The notes under the pieces: generated by a model | What the model was told of the DNA's origin: nothing | What the model saw: the letters and a program-made list of their open reading frames with translations, nothing else | Database searches by the model: none | From: Haematobia irritans | Lineage: Eukaryota > Arthropoda > Insecta > Diptera > Muscidae | Direction: 5' to 3' | Length of the DNA stretch: 64,000 nucleotides | Assembly (NCBI RefSeq): GCF_050003625.1 | Contig: NC_134398.1 | Coordinates: 104,076,404 to 104,140,403 of the forward strand | Shown: positions 1 to 11,180 of the stretch, in pieces | Layout: every line of letters starts with the position of its first letter | Position numbering within the stretch: position 1 is the first letter of the stretch | Made by a program: the position numbers and the translations under genes

Positions 1-1542
1 TAAACGGTCTACAGTCCGTTAATTTTTCTATGGCACAAATCGATTCCCGAAGGAATTTCCTATTTCTCCTAATTTTATTCCAAAATGATTTAATTCTTTC
101 ACAAGATCTTAAATATCTTTTGTCCTCTTTGTTCGTCGAATATATTCGTAACTCTTCACAAAATATTTCCGCTCTTTTCTTCTGATAATGTCTTTGGTGA
201 TATGGTACTATTTGATATACTTTAACACGTTCCTCACATGACTGGCCAAATATCATATCGTTTTTTAATATAGTCACAGTCTGGGTAGATGATGTACTAG
301 TAGTTCATATCCTGTTTTCTAATTTTGTTTGGGGTACATTCGATTCGTTGTCTGCACCCCGCCTTTGGAGTTTCCCCGTTTCTGACAATAAGCACAGTTT
401 GGCTTGAAATACCCTCTGCTCTGCATCCATAACAAAATATGTTGCGTTCTTCCATGCAGTCTACATAACGGCGGCCCTCCTTTCGGCAGTTCCAACATCT
501 AGCTTTTTCTAATTCTGAAATACCAATCACATCCGATGTATCATTACCTAAATCATCAATTCCATTTCGTTTACCTGCCTCCTAACAGGGTGAAGACAAG
601 ATTTCTCTTTGTCATCTAGCAATGCTCCTCTTCGAAGTATTAAGTGACGAATTTGAGCCACAGAAGTAAGATTTTGATCAAATAAATCCTTCCTGATCTT
701 TGGACAAAGATTGTGACTAAAATATCTAATAACTCATGATCCGGAATGGGGTATATCAATCTATCACAGAGATATTGGACAGCGTTATAGAAATCATCGA
801 ATCTTTCATTTTCCATCTGTCTTCTCTCACGAATCAATTCTTTTTTATCGCCATCTGAAAGGTGATCCTGGAAATGGGATCTCAAGGCATCGCATAATGA
901 AGACCATTCTACTCTTTCAACAGAACGTCGATATCTCCAGTACCAATCTAATCCTCTACCACTAAAAAGAATATGTAAATGTTCACATAGAACCTCAAAA
1001 TCCCCACCTAGACTGTCATTCGTCAGGGCAATTACCATATAAATAAATTTATCAACTGGAATCTTATTTGAGTTGCCACAGTACGATATATTCCAACTCT
1101 GTACTAATTGAGCAATTCTACCACTACTATTAACGACAGAAGAAGCTAATGATTGTGGCTGGAAATTGTTTGGTGCTGGATAGCTTGGGTGAGAACTTTG
1201 AGTACGATGTAGTACACCTGGTTCAGTCTCTGAACGGCATTGATTCCTAATGGAATGGGACAAACCTGAATTTCTCATAGGTGAAAAATCATCCCTAGGC
1301 CAATCCGGTTCAGTTCCAACTGGTCTTTGTATCGTCAATTGACTTATTTGTTATGAAAGATTTCTAAAAGTATCTTGTATACTTTTAAATTCAGAATCTA
1401 ATTTATTTTCCAAAGATGCAATTTTAGATGTCAATTCAGAATTATCCGGAGGAAAAATATTGCTAGCCATTGCTGCATTATTGTTATCTTCTATTGCAAT
1501 TGCCTGCACGGTCTGATCTAAATTCGTGATTTCTTAATCCAT
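1..1542 (-). pseudogene. Gypsy-A gag and start of the gag-pol linker, broken
   Basis: Decayed gag of a Ty3/Gypsy retrotransposon, the protein that packages element RNA. Reading leftward, an ATG at 1542 opens an N-terminal segment that looks coiled-coil, with a stop at codon 3 and another near 1355. A capsid-like stretch follows (about 1338-700; GLDWYWRYRR, ERRQMENERFDDFYNAVQYL), then a frame change. The nucleocapsid (about 530-350) reads CWNCRKEGRRYVDC, with Arg where the zinc-binding His of a CX2CX4HX4C knuckle should be. The last 300 bases, in another frame, resemble the basic gag-protease linker of Gypsy-B. The same domain order in Gypsy-B (29559-32321) supports the call. Protease and polymerase lie outside the window. 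The element is dead as read. Confidence 0.85.
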
Positions 1543-2148
1543 TCTAATAAACAATTACGATGAAAATAGTGTAAGCAAGTTGTACGAACAATATTAGTCG
1601 ACTTTTCCAATGTATTACAACAAACTGAACACGCATCCAATCGACCGTTTCCTCGCGGCAAATTATTACCACTATGCCTTACGCATATTTTTCCGTTTTC
1701 TCAAAAAAAAATTAATACCTAATTACAAAATTTACCAACAAAAACAATAAATCGCAAATATTCATAACACTTAGGCTTTAAATCCAATCCATCACATATA
1801 GATTTATACCAAAATTCGTCCATAATAAACAAATCTATCTAATTACTTAATAAACTAGATATCACAGAATTCATTAACTTAACGGTCGAGAGCTCAAAAT
1901 CCATATCAACCTCGCACTTCCACTACAAGTTAATTCTCTCCTGATCTAAATATCTATCAAATACTTTGATATTTGAGTGAAAAGAATCGTAGAAATTTAT
2001 AACGAAAATTTGTTTCGCTAAGACGGTCTGAGCAATATGTCATTACAATTACTCTAGCAATTCTAGAGTGAGCATCACAAAAATTGTCAAAAATTCTACA
2101 AGAATCAATGCTTGAAATTCCAAATTTTAGAGATAAATTCCTCTAGTA
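1543..2148 (-). other. Gypsy-A untranslated leader
   Basis: About 600 bases between the gag ATG and the primer site. I see no conserved reading frame in it. It is AT-rich and is read here as the 5' untranslated leader of the genomic RNA. Confidence 0.6.
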
Positions 2149-2166
2149 GCCCCACGTTGGGCGCCA
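2149..2166 (-). other. Gypsy-A primer-binding site, tRNA-Lys type
   Basis: On the plus strand the bases match the 3' end of insect tRNA-Lys including CCA (GCCCCACGTTGGGCGCCA). On the minus strand this reads TGGCGCCCAACGTGGGGC, as expected just downstream of a 5' LTR. Four bases separate it from the LTR terminus (...GTTACA at 2171). It fixes the element's orientation. Confidence 0.85.
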
Positions 2167-2170
2167 TTTT

Positions 2171-3270
2171 TGTAACGACCAGAACTTCAAACTCATATTA
2201 GGTATCTACCATCGGCACGTACTGGCAAAGGTCTAGCTCGTCGGCAGCCGGTTCTTATAACCCAAGAAACTCATTCATAAAAACCCCACTACGCTACGTG
2301 ATCGACGGTTAGCCTTAGTGAAAGTACATTAGTTATCCATGGCAATTGACATCAGCATTTATTCATAAGAAGATCAAAACAAAAATATAAAGTTTTATGA
2401 ATGAATATAATCAAAGCAAACTTAAAAACTAACAAATGTATACATACTCGTAATAACTCAAGAAACAAAAACAATGTTGGTATAAGAATGTAAGACAATA
2501 ATAATATCACAACAAGATATTATCAATAGTATAGATATAATAATACATATACACATACTAATTTTTTATCAATGGTCTTGATAGTACTCACGTGCTTTCC
2601 TTCGGCTGGACAGATTTGGGAACACGGTTGTAGCTGCAGTATGTTATTGAATGGAATTATAGAATGCCTTGATAAAACAAAAGCTATTAAAAATAGTAAC
2701 AATTGATGAATGGAACTTAGGTCAAATTATTGCTTTATCTTTTTCTAAATGAACTTTATATTCCAAATTCTCCGATTTATATTGAAATGGTTGTTGTATG
2801 TATTCTGGAGCCAATATATTTGATATTCGTCGTATTCCTCAATTCTTTAAAAAATGATTTAGTGGTATCAAAAATTGTATGACAATGACAATTACAAATT
2901 ATTATAATTTTTTTTTTAACAATTAATAATTTAATTTCCACGTTTCGGAAAATAATAAAACAGTACCACGGGTTTCCAATAGATTATTGTTGGATTTCCA
3001 ATTTTAAGATTTTTTTTGATGTTGTCTCTTCAACTTAACACGAGGAATGGTTATCAATATATGCTTTTAGCAAAATCCCAATGACTATCGGGTATGCAAA
3101 ACTTTTTTTTTTGCCGTAATTTCTCTCTTACTCTCTCTACTAAAATCGATTATGAAATTAATGATCGAATAATTATTAAATTGATGATCGAATAATAGAG
3201 ATGCAAATAATAAATTTTTAACCGAATATTATACGGTTGGATTGTAATGAAAATTTCCCCTATGCGATTA
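2171..3270 (-). repeat. Gypsy-A 5' LTR, outer limit undetermined
   Basis: The LTR starts at 2171 next to the primer site (plus strand TGTAACGACC). No second LTR is present in the window, so the outer boundary cannot be set by comparison. I show it only up to the next recognisable element; the true LTR may be shorter. No coding sequence seen. Confidence 0.5.
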
Positions 3271-3726
3271 CTACAGATAGGCCAAAAGAGCACGCAATAG
3301 TGCTCTATTTTTAGTTAAGTACTCTTTGTATGCATCACAACAAATATTACTCCAACGCGATTCAATAAATTGTAAAAGTAAACTGAACATACGTAAATGT
3401 CACACTACGAGATTTTCCTACACAGTTATTTTCTAATTAAATAGTGTTTTACTTTATATATCAGAGTTGAAGAAGAGCACGCCGATGTTGCTTCTTCACT
3501 TTGTACTCTAACATTTTTCACAAAAATACCAAACAAATAACTTACAAAGTAGTGCCAGAAAATTATCTTGAGTTGAAAGTGGTTTGTTTGATGTATATGT
3601 TATGAACCTTTTTATGTTAAAATGAATTATTATGGAATTAAATGTTTTTATTTTATTTGAAAAGGTGTGCTCTTTTTTCGTATGTGCTCTTTTTGCCTCT
3701 TCAAAATCTGGCGTCCCTAACTGTAG
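3271..3726. repeat. Small inverted-repeat (MITE-like) element
   Basis: The left end CTACAGATAGGCCAAAAGAG and the inverted right end (CTACAGTTAGGGACGCCAG, further in GCAAAAAGAGCAC) match imperfectly over some 40 bases, and the word AAAGAGCAC recurs inside. The roughly 456-bp body has no coding capacity. I could not find a clear target duplication, so the superfamily is open; a hAT-type origin is possible. Confidence 0.45.
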
Positions 3727-3729
3727 CAT

Positions 3730-3952
3730 ATGTAGTAAAATTTACTACGGCAAATTCTTTAAAGAATAATATTGACACTGGTCTCTTTCTTGCCTCACTT
3801 CTCCCAGGAAGGAACATAAGCGATGTTTCTAAAGTCATCGGCCTACAAAACCAAATTGTAGAGAGGGAAACCCCCAAGAAAAAAGGATCAGAAATTCAAT
3901 GTCGTAGATGTCAACGATGGGGACACATCTAACATAATTGCAATTCTGGATA
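3730..3952 (+). pseudogene. Jockey-like LINE ORF1, first piece
   Basis: Part of the nucleic-acid-binding ORF1 (gag-like) of a jockey-clade LINE. The visible piece includes DVSKVIGLQNQIVERE and the first CCHC knuckle CRRCQRWGHI, then a stop, then HNCNSGY. The sequence then runs into the tail of an oppositely oriented LINE. The second part of ORF1 reappears at 6165, so the two pieces probably belong to one copy. The upstream start is missing. Confidence 0.7.
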
Positions 3953-4074
3953 TGGTTATGTTAGGTTAAAGTGGCAGCCCGATTAAGATTCAGGCTGACT
4001 TAGATGATACGACATTAACTAAAAGTACCTATTACATATGGGCACTTTTAGTTTTAACCGCTGAACCTTCTCGA

Positions 4075-5040
4075 TTATTTTCTTCTGTTGAACCCACCAG
4101 ATTGTTCCAAAAACATTAGCAGACTGCTTAAGTTCACGTTTTCCAGGTACGCCAGGAATCTAAAGCTATATGCCCCTAAAATTTGCTTACGCCTTACACC
4201 AAATGCAGGACACTCACACAAGAGGTGTTTAATTGATTCCTTTTCCTCCGCATCATGACAGCTCATACAATAGTCATTATACTTCGCGCCAATAGTTTTT
4301 GCAAAATTACCTATCAGGCAACGACCTGTTATAGCAGATATCAGGAGTGATATCTGACGTATCGAGAACACTAGCATATCTAGTGTGCGGTTTAATTTTA
4401 AATGGGGCTATATTTGCCTGGTGTCGTTATAACCCTTGCAATTCTCCCATTGAACATTTGCCATCATACTAGAAACGTCACGATTGTGTATTCTTTGACA
4501 GATAGTGAGCTTTCAATAAAGCTGACTAGTTCATGTAATGCGGTCTCAGCAGACTGCCCTTCGAGTATGCATGCTGTCGTTTCGAGAGCAAACTTGAATC
4601 GACGCTAGTTCTTAGATAAATATCTATCATCCTCTCCAGAGTCTTAAATAGGAATGAGGATATGCTGATTGGTCGCAAATCCTTCGCACTCAAGTGAGAG
4701 GCTTTTCCCGCTTTAGCTACGAAAACGACTTTTGTTTCCCTCCACTTTCCTGGGATATATGCTAAGTTGATACATACTATATATATCGCCGACAACCAGG
4801 GGATGATTATGTCAGGCACTGCTTGTAACTCCGCCGGAGTAATTCCATCAGGTCCGGGGATTGGAATGGTCCAAAGCTATTTAACGCCCATTTTATTCTA
4901 GATTCCGATACAATTTCCTCGATTCGAAACGACCACTGAGCCCCTGTGGTACCGCTAGAACATGGTTCAACCGTCTGATTTCCAGGAAAATGTGTGTCCA
5001 ATAGTACCTCCAGCGTCTCCTCCAATTGCCCTACATGCAA
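4075..5040 (-). pseudogene. LINE ORF2 reverse transcriptase remnant (R1/I type)
   Basis: Reverse transcriptase of an R1/I-like LINE, which would copy element RNA at a nicked target. Reading leftward, a linker segment (5040-4810) precedes the RT fingers (about 4760-4630) with PGKWRETKVVFVAKAGK and RPISISSFLFKTLERMID. A frameshifted stretch then continues toward the palm. The catalytic palm and the middle of the protein are deleted. The C-terminal zinc-finger region survives (4377-4075; CMSCHDAEEKESIKHLLCEC). Several frame changes make it a pseudogene. Confidence 0.75.
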
Positions 5041-5211
5041 CCTTACAATGGTGAAGATTTATCTGGAGGATCCGTAGGACCATCGAGATTTTCAACAACC
5101 GTCACATCAGACGTTTCAATCGAGTTATCAAGAATGTCCCCTTCAGAGATCTCGGTGACTCTCGCAATAACCATAGGTTCAACTTTGGTGAGTTTTGAGG
5201 CTGAGAGAAAC

Positions 5212-5650
5212 CTACTCTTGCATACGGTGTCTATCCATGTCTGCGTCTTTGGTATCTCCCGCGACTTCGCAAGAGGATCCGCTTATTTCTAATTCAGACA
5301 GAGGCTTGTCCATTTCCGAATCCTTAAGCTGATCGTTTTTATATACCTTCATTTGGATATAATGAAAGCCATAACATACACGGCCGTGGGTCTTTGCTAA
5401 ATGCGGCAAAGACTGAGTGTTCAATATAAACACTGCATGCCGTCTTGGTCCATCTACTTCATCCAAACGGCCAACCTTCCAGTCATCTGTTAGAAGATAT
5501 GGATTGCATTGTTTCAGTCTATTTCAAATAGATTCAGGGTCAGTAGGGTTTGCAGGTATCCACGCATGTACTCTTGGTCTAGCAGGTATGTCTTTCTTCT
5601 CGACTAACTGTAGAGCAGCTCCTTCACTTCACCAAGTAGTATCAAAGCAG
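5212..5650 (-). pseudogene. Possible ORF1 remnant of the R1/I-like LINE
   Basis: A minus-strand open segment containing DEVDGPRRHAVFILNTQSLP and GRVCYGFHYIQMKVYKND. It lies directly upstream of the ORF2 remnant in the same orientation. It recalls the RNA-binding domain often found in ORF1-like proteins of fly LINEs, but I cannot name the domain securely. Frame changes occur on both sides. Confidence 0.35.
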
Positions 5651-5822
5651 CTTTAAAACATTCTATAGACCTCTGGTCCTCATATGCGACTAGCTTAATC
5701 GTCCTTGATACCAACCAGCCTCTTGGTGTCGGGGATCTGGACCGGGAAACTTTTCCAGCACTTGTGAGTAGACGCCAGACAAAGCATTCTCAATTTCCCC
5801 TCATTTTTGCTTTGGAACCATA

Positions 5823-5945
5823 CCGATTACCTCCTTTTGATGTCGTTACCTTAGAAAAGGTTCGACTTGTCAAAGTGTCGACCCGATTACCTCCTTTTGA
5901 TGTCGTTATCTTAGAAAAGGTTCGACTTGTCAAAGTGTCGACCCG
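5823..5945. repeat. 60-bp tandem duplication
   Basis: Two adjacent 60-base units (5823-5882 and 5883-5942) differ at one position (TTACC versus TTATC), and the first bases of a third unit follow. Each unit contains GTTCGACTTGTCAAAGTGTC. It lies at the 5' side of the minus-strand LINE and may be part of its untranslated region. Confidence 0.95.
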
Positions 5946-6164
5946 TCTACAGGTCGACTAATTGGGCCTAACCCTTGGTCATTGCCCAAATTTATAAATC
6001 CAGTCGGTACCCGTCCACTGGGCCCTGAAGTTAGCAACCCAGTGGATGACTTTGAATTTCGCTGCATGGTGGCTAATATCCCACCACACTTGAAATTCGT
6101 AGTAGGTACTTATTACGATGAGTTAGTCCGCTATTAAAAAAACACGTCCGTTCCGCTCGACGGT

Positions 6165-6683
6165 TGAATGACGAAAAATCATAATCCTGGCGAATGTCAA
6201 CGAAAACGAGAAGGCAATATGGAACCGTATTGCAATAACTGTAAGGCAAAGGGCATCCCGCTAATTGGCGAGGCTGTCCAACATACAAAAAATATGCTGC
6301 AGCCAGAAAGCAAAGAATTGCCAAAGATGTAGAAGAGCGCACCATTGCCAAAAATAATGTTCAAAAAGTTATACGTACTTCCAACACAATTCCAAATCAA
6401 AGCTTTGTTGACCTCTTCCCAATCAAAGCTTTGCTGACACACTGTACACCACAGCGTTGCAATACCAAAACCGTCTGTCATAGAACAATTTATGAAATTG
6501 AGTGCCTTTTTTCTTAAGCCAGAAGAGTTGGTAATCGAACAAGAGATAAATATATTTCTCTCTGAATATTCCAAAATGAATTTCTCCGCATTCTAAATAA
6601 AATAAAAACTAAATATGGACCATAGATCTATAAATTTTCTAACATTTAATGTACAGTCACTAGTTGATTCCAGTCGCCAAATA
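6165..6683 (+). pseudogene. Jockey-like LINE: ORF1 end and ORF2 start
   Basis: Continues the ORF1 begun at 3730. NHNPGECQRKREGNMEPYC leads into a second knuckle (CNNCKAKG, then in the +1 frame WRGC) and a basic tail (KYAAARKQRIAKDVEERT). A one-base frameshift lies inside the knuckle. After a stop-rich junction, ORF2 opens near 6630 with the apurinic endonuclease motif FLTFNVQSL. The frame is cut at 6683 by the mariner and resumes in register at 8182. Confidence 0.8.
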
Positions 6684-8179
6684 ACAGGTTGGCTGATAAG
6701 TCCCCGGTTTGACACATAAATGGCGTCGCTAGTATTAACCAATATTCTCATAGCGTCGTCATATGACGACAGAAACATTGGCATGTTCAATGCACCTGTG
6801 TACCGTTATCGCTGCACAGAAAAAATAAAAAAAACAACAAGTGTATTCTTTGTTAATTGCGACACCCATTTTCCGGATACCTGAACCCGATATGACAATT
6901 TTTTATATTTACATGCTGTGAATCAAACATTATTATAATCGGATGATTGTTTTATAACTCGGGAGAATACGGGTTAAATGCATATTATTTTTATATAGTA
7001 CCAACCTTCAAATGATTCGTGTCAAAATTTGACGTCTGTAAGTCAATTAGTTTGTGAGATAGAGCGTCTTTTGTGAAGCAACTTTTGTTATTGTGAAAAA
7101 AAAAATTGAAAAAAGGAATTTCGTGTTTTGATGAAATACTGTTTTCTGGAGGGAAAAAGTACGGTGGAAGCAAAAACTTGGCTTGATAATGAGTTTCCGG
7201 ACTCTGCCCCAGGGAAACCAACAATAAATGATTGGTATGAAAAATTCAAGAATGGTGAAATGAGCACGGAGGACGGTGAACGCAGTGGACGCCCGAAAGA
7301 GGTGGTTACCGACGAAAACATCAAAAAATCCACAAAATGATTTTGAATGGCCGTAAAATGAAGTTGATCGAGATAGCAGAGGCCTTAAAGATATCAAAGG
7401 AACGTGTTGGTCATATCATTCATCAATATTTGGTTATGCGGAAACTCTGTGCAAAATGGGTGCCGCGCGAGCTCACATTTGACCAAAAACAACAACTCAT
7501 AATACACCCGCGTTTTTCTGTCGATATGTGACAATGGATGAAACATGGCTCCATCACTACACTCCTGAGTCCAATCGACAGTCGGCTGAGTGGACAGCGA
7601 CCGGTGAACCGTCTCTGAAGCGTGGAAAGACTCAAAAGTCCGCTAGCAAAATAATGGCCTCTGTTTTTTGGGATGCGCATGGATAATTATTATCGATTAT
7701 CTTGAGAAGGGGAAAACCATCAACAGTGACTATTATATGGCGTTATTGGAGCATTTGAAGGACGAAATCGCGGCAAAACGGCCCCATATGAAGAAGAAAA
7801 AAGTGTTGTTCCACCAAGACAACGCACCGTGCCACAAGTCATGGAGAACTATGGCAAAAATTCATGAATTGGGCTTCGAATTGCTTCCCCACCCACCGTA
7901 TTCTCAAGATCTGGCCCCCAGTGACTTTTTCTTGTTCTCAGACCTCAAAAGGATGCTCGTAGGGAAAAAATTTGGCTGCAATGAAGAGGTGATCGACGAA
8001 ACGGAGGCCTATTTTGAGGCAAAACCGAAGAAGTACTACCAAAATGGTATCAAAAAATTGGAAGGTCGTTGTAATAGTTGTATCGCTCTTGAAGGGAACT
8101 ATGTTGAATAATAAAAACGAATTTTGACAAAAAAAATGTGTTTTTCTTTCTTAGACCGGGGACTTATCAGCCAAACTCT
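6684..8179 (+). mobile_element. Irritans-type (Himar1-like) mariner
   Basis: A Tc1/mariner DNA transposon with terminal inverted repeats (left ACAGGTTGGCTGATAAGTCC, right end inverted AGAGTTTGGCTGATAAGTCC). It is flanked by the TA duplication (6682-6683 and 8180-8181). The left terminus matches the known Himar1 inverted repeat as I recall it. It disrupts the jockey endonuclease frame. At about 1.5 kb it is longer than the usual 1.3 kb; the excess lies between the left end and the transposase (about 6790-6985). Confidence 0.92.
7100..8111 (+). pseudogene. Mariner transposase, DD34D type, frameshifted
   Basis: Cut-and-paste transposase of the mariner above. Pieces in order: the N-terminal helix-turn-helix region (7128-7336; FLEGKSTVEAKTWLDNEFPD), a second DNA-binding segment with WVPREL (7337-7490), and the catalytic core (7530-8111). 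All three catalytic aspartates can be read: TMDETW, HQDNAPCH and LAPSDFFLF. Breaks: a one-base loss near 7330, a deletion with frameshift near 7490-7510, and another one-base loss near 7685 that creates a TAA. The expected ATG is not intact. The copy cannot make functional transposase. Confidence 0.9.
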
Positions 8180-8181
8180 TA

Positions 8182-8640
8182 GATCTTAAAAATACATTAT
8201 TCCATAATAGAATAGATTTTGGCCTCATTCAGGAATGCCATCTGAAACGTAAAAGACGATTAAAAATAGAAGAATATAATTTTATATATGACAACTCACC
8301 TGTGGGAGTCGCTGTTGTTTTAAAAAACACAACTCATTATGATAGAGTTTTCCTAAATGATGTTGGAATCAAAACATCACTCTTCAAAATTGAATTCATT
8401 ACTAACAACATCAGGAAAATATACCTGGTTGGATCAATTTATATACCCTGCAATCACCCAACTCAAACTCTAGAATCCGACCTGGAGAAATTGCTTCAAC
8501 TGTCTATGAGTTTTGACGGCTTTATACTTGGAGGAGACCTCAGTTCATCATGGGGTGACACCCTCGAGAACTCAAACTGGAAAATTCTTCTTAACTGGGT
8601 AGAAAATCTGTTGGGGATTTTACCGACCTAGGACACATTG
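8182..8640 (+). pseudogene. Jockey-like LINE ORF2 endonuclease, middle part
   Basis: Continues the endonuclease interrupted at 6683. It encodes RIDFGLIQECHLK (the Glu of the QE catalytic motif), SPVGVAVVLKN, SIYIPCN and FILGGDLSS, corresponding to the GD(L/F)N motif with Ser in place of Asn. This domain normally nicks target DNA. The frame decays after PT near 8629. The remaining endonuclease end is found at 12545, after roughly 3.9 kb of other sequence. Confidence 0.8.
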
Positions 8641-9160
8641 TAGTCTCACAGATTTTGTAAGCGGCATACCCTAAACAATAGATAACTATCCGATGCGTGA
8701 TTTTAATTTCGGAAGATATATTTGCATTGCAATAAAGATGATTGTATTAGTGGTTTTGGCGCGTTTTTTTCTTGCTAATCCTCTCTTCGTGTTGCTGCCA
8801 TGAGCCGGTCTTATAGGCATATACATACTTTTCGGATTTTTGACATGTACCGTTTGTTGGAGGGTATTATTGACGAGCTATTGAAAAAGAGGAAAAAAAG
8901 AACGAGTCAGTTGAGTGGTTACAGGCTAGCAGGGAAGTCAAAAAAAAAATATATATATATATACATATTTAGTGGTTTTCTAAGCACGTGCAGTCATCAT
9001 ACAATGAAATATTTATATTTAATTCTTTGTATAAACGTTACAAACATTAAAACTAAAGTTAAAGACAATAATATTAAAAGAAGATACAATCAGCATACTG
9101 AAAAGAAACTTCTTTAGTGATTTTTTTTAGACACAGTCATCATAAAATGACAGAATTATA
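8641..9160. other. Unassigned stretch with low-complexity DNA
   Basis: No recognised feature. A plus-strand open segment (8800-9117; RSYRHIHTFRIFDMYRLLEG) has no motif I can name and runs into an (A)n(TA)n microsatellite at 8940-8965, so I do not call it a gene. Confidence 0.5.
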
Positions 9161-10160
9161 CACCCAGAAAACAAATTCGTTACCTAAACCGAATTATTTG
9201 CCAACCGAAAGCAGGTAGTTCCATCTGTCAGCACAACTAACATTTGGCAATTGTAACTACATGGTAGTATGTTGGATCAACTTTGCATTGGTTGTCGCAA
9301 TTTCATATTAATTGTTTTGTTTGTTGGTGCAACCGCCCTCGATTTTCTTTACTATTATCCTAACCATATTCCAATATCAAATGTAAGGGCAGATTATATT
9401 GAGATTTTATTAATTTATTACAAGATGTACAATCATAATAAACTACGAAAATAAATACAAAAGGTGCTAACAACAAAGGCTTTTGATCTACATATATGTG
9501 AGATCAATTTACATTACAATTTACAATTTTTTATAGGTAATATTTGTATACCAATGACAGATGGTTATTAGGTAGCAATTATGTGGTCAAACTACAGAAC
9601 CTAATTCAATATATACTTGCCAGAAATTTCTTCCTTAAGCCTCTAGATATAAATACAGATCGACTTAGACTCTTCCTGTATTCTTAATACAATAAAAAAA
9701 GCTCGCTTGCCGTAAAAAGTATTTGTGTTTGTTGGTGTATGAAGCCTGCCATTTTTATGGAAACTTTTGTAATATTCCTTTTTTATAAATCGGTGCGATA
9801 CTTACCTGAAGGCAACTTCTTTTCTATGGGATAAACTTTATTCAATGTATTGCGGACTATTATCAAGTAAATGTTGTTCCCCGTTTTGCAAATTTTGTAG
9901 CGTCATACCATTTACCATGTCGATGTTGATATAAATATTTATTTGTTGCAACAACTACCTTACGCCCGTCCTATAATTGAACTAAGATTCTATTAGTATA
10001 CTCAACTTTTGGTTGTACCAAACATTTGTTGATTCCCATGATGTAGGTCTCACTATGCTGGTGGTTAGCTCAACAATTTTATGCAGCATAAAACCAAATT
10101 TATCGGCATTGGTTATTGTAACCAATTGAATGGTTATGGGAATTTCGTTTCGATCCTGTG
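9161..10160. repeat. Possible member of the CACMCAGA MITE family
   Basis: The left end CACCCAGAAAACAAATTCG after a TA closely matches the termini of the two MITEs in Gypsy-B (30889 and 32969). The right end near 10160 is only a poor match, so the limits are uncertain. The interior is noncoding. It includes a diverged copy (about 9420-9500) of a segment of the 11181-12152 repeat (GTGCTAACAACA). Confidence 0.35.
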
Positions 10161-10199
10161 AACTTTTTTATGGTCGTGTTGAATGTATAATGTATAATT

Positions 10200-10975
10200 T
10201 TGACTATAATGAAAAACGACTTCCTCACCAACTTGCAAAAAAAATATTGCAAAGCGGAATATTTTGGCAGAAGCCATAAATAACTTAATGTTGAAACACG
10301 ATGTTGGGAGAATGGAGATAAATACGAAATCTGACTGGATGCGGAGAAGTGAACTTTTGCTGCAAAATATGCGAATAGAATATCTTAACAAGTGTAATAG
10401 GCAAGCAAGAGAAAGTCAAAGGTTTTATAAAAAATTGAATCCTGCAAGCGCCCAGTTTTATATAAATGAGCATCTCTCTCAGGAAGAAATTATGTGGATC
10501 TTCAAAGCTAGAAGTGACCTAATTCAATTGAATGGCAACATATTTCCACAGACCGTAAACCGTCAATGTTCTATGTGCAATATGCTTGAAACTGAAAATT
10601 TGCAACATTTCCTAGGCCATTGTCCTGCATTAAAGGAATTCAGACACATGTATTTTAAAAAGGTTTTGCTTACTGAAAATTATCTAATTTATGCTTTAGA
10701 TGGCCTCTTAATTGCTTGGAAAGATTTAGCTTATTATATTAGAACTTGTATCCAATACAGAGAACAACTTTTACATGAATTTACTTTTTAAATAACTTAC
10801 GTTCACATAAAGAAACAAGCTTAATGACTAACGACCATAGGTCAATGTCATGTATTCTTACAACTACATTATTCTTTATATCTTAAGATACCTAAATATG
10901 TTATCGTCAAATGCATTGTATTGATTTGTAAATGTATTACTTAAGAAAATAAAGAGAGAGTACTACTACTACTAA
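10200..10975 (+). pseudogene. 5'-truncated LINE: ORF2 C-terminus and 3' tail
   Basis: C-terminal end of a non-LTR reverse transcriptase. A 5' part in another frame (about 10205-10260; LPHQLAKKILQSGIFWQ) joins an open frame to 10791. That frame carries FKARSDLIQLNGN and a zinc-finger-like CSMCNMLETENLQHFLGHC, typical of the region after the RT thumb. After the stop, a 180-bp AT-rich 3' region with AATAAA ends in a (TAC)n tail at 10961-10974. The reverse transcriptase proper is absent: a classic 5' truncation. Confidence 0.75.
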
Positions 10976-11180
10976 TTATCGAATTACAACCAACCATTTC
11001 TCTGGGTGTATTAAATTCATGATATAAACTTTAAAAACATTAAGACTAAAGTTAAAGCCAATTAAAAAAACAAAGAAACTAGAATCCACATACGGAGAAG
11101 GAATTTCCTCGCTACAAAAAAAAAAATGATAAAAACAACCATACTGTAATTTCCAACGTGGCCTTATCAATCAGTACACG
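10976..11180. other. Short AT-rich spacer
   Basis: I see no element of its own here. A piece (about 11030-11070; AACATTAAGACTAAAGTTAAAG) resembles 9040-9070, indicating an old duplicated repeat. Confidence 0.4.

Larger units (their letters stand above)
3955..6160 (-). mobile_element. R1/I-like LINE remnant inserted in jockey ORF1
   Basis: A minus-strand non-LTR retrotransposon, internally deleted. Its 3' end lies on the left (minus strand ...GGGCTGCCACTTTAACCTAAC at about 3955-3990). ORF2 remains follow (4075-5040), then a possible ORF1 remnant (5212-5650). It separates two consecutive pieces of the jockey-like ORF1. The exact 5' limit is uncertain; jockey ORF1 resumes near 6165. Its 3' tail resembles that of the SINE at 46806-47153. 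Confidence 0.65.

Noticed and set aside
8800..9117. Plus-strand open frame of 105 codons
   Set aside because: It passes through an A/TA microsatellite (KKKYIYIYIF) and has no recognisable motif or conserved neighbour.
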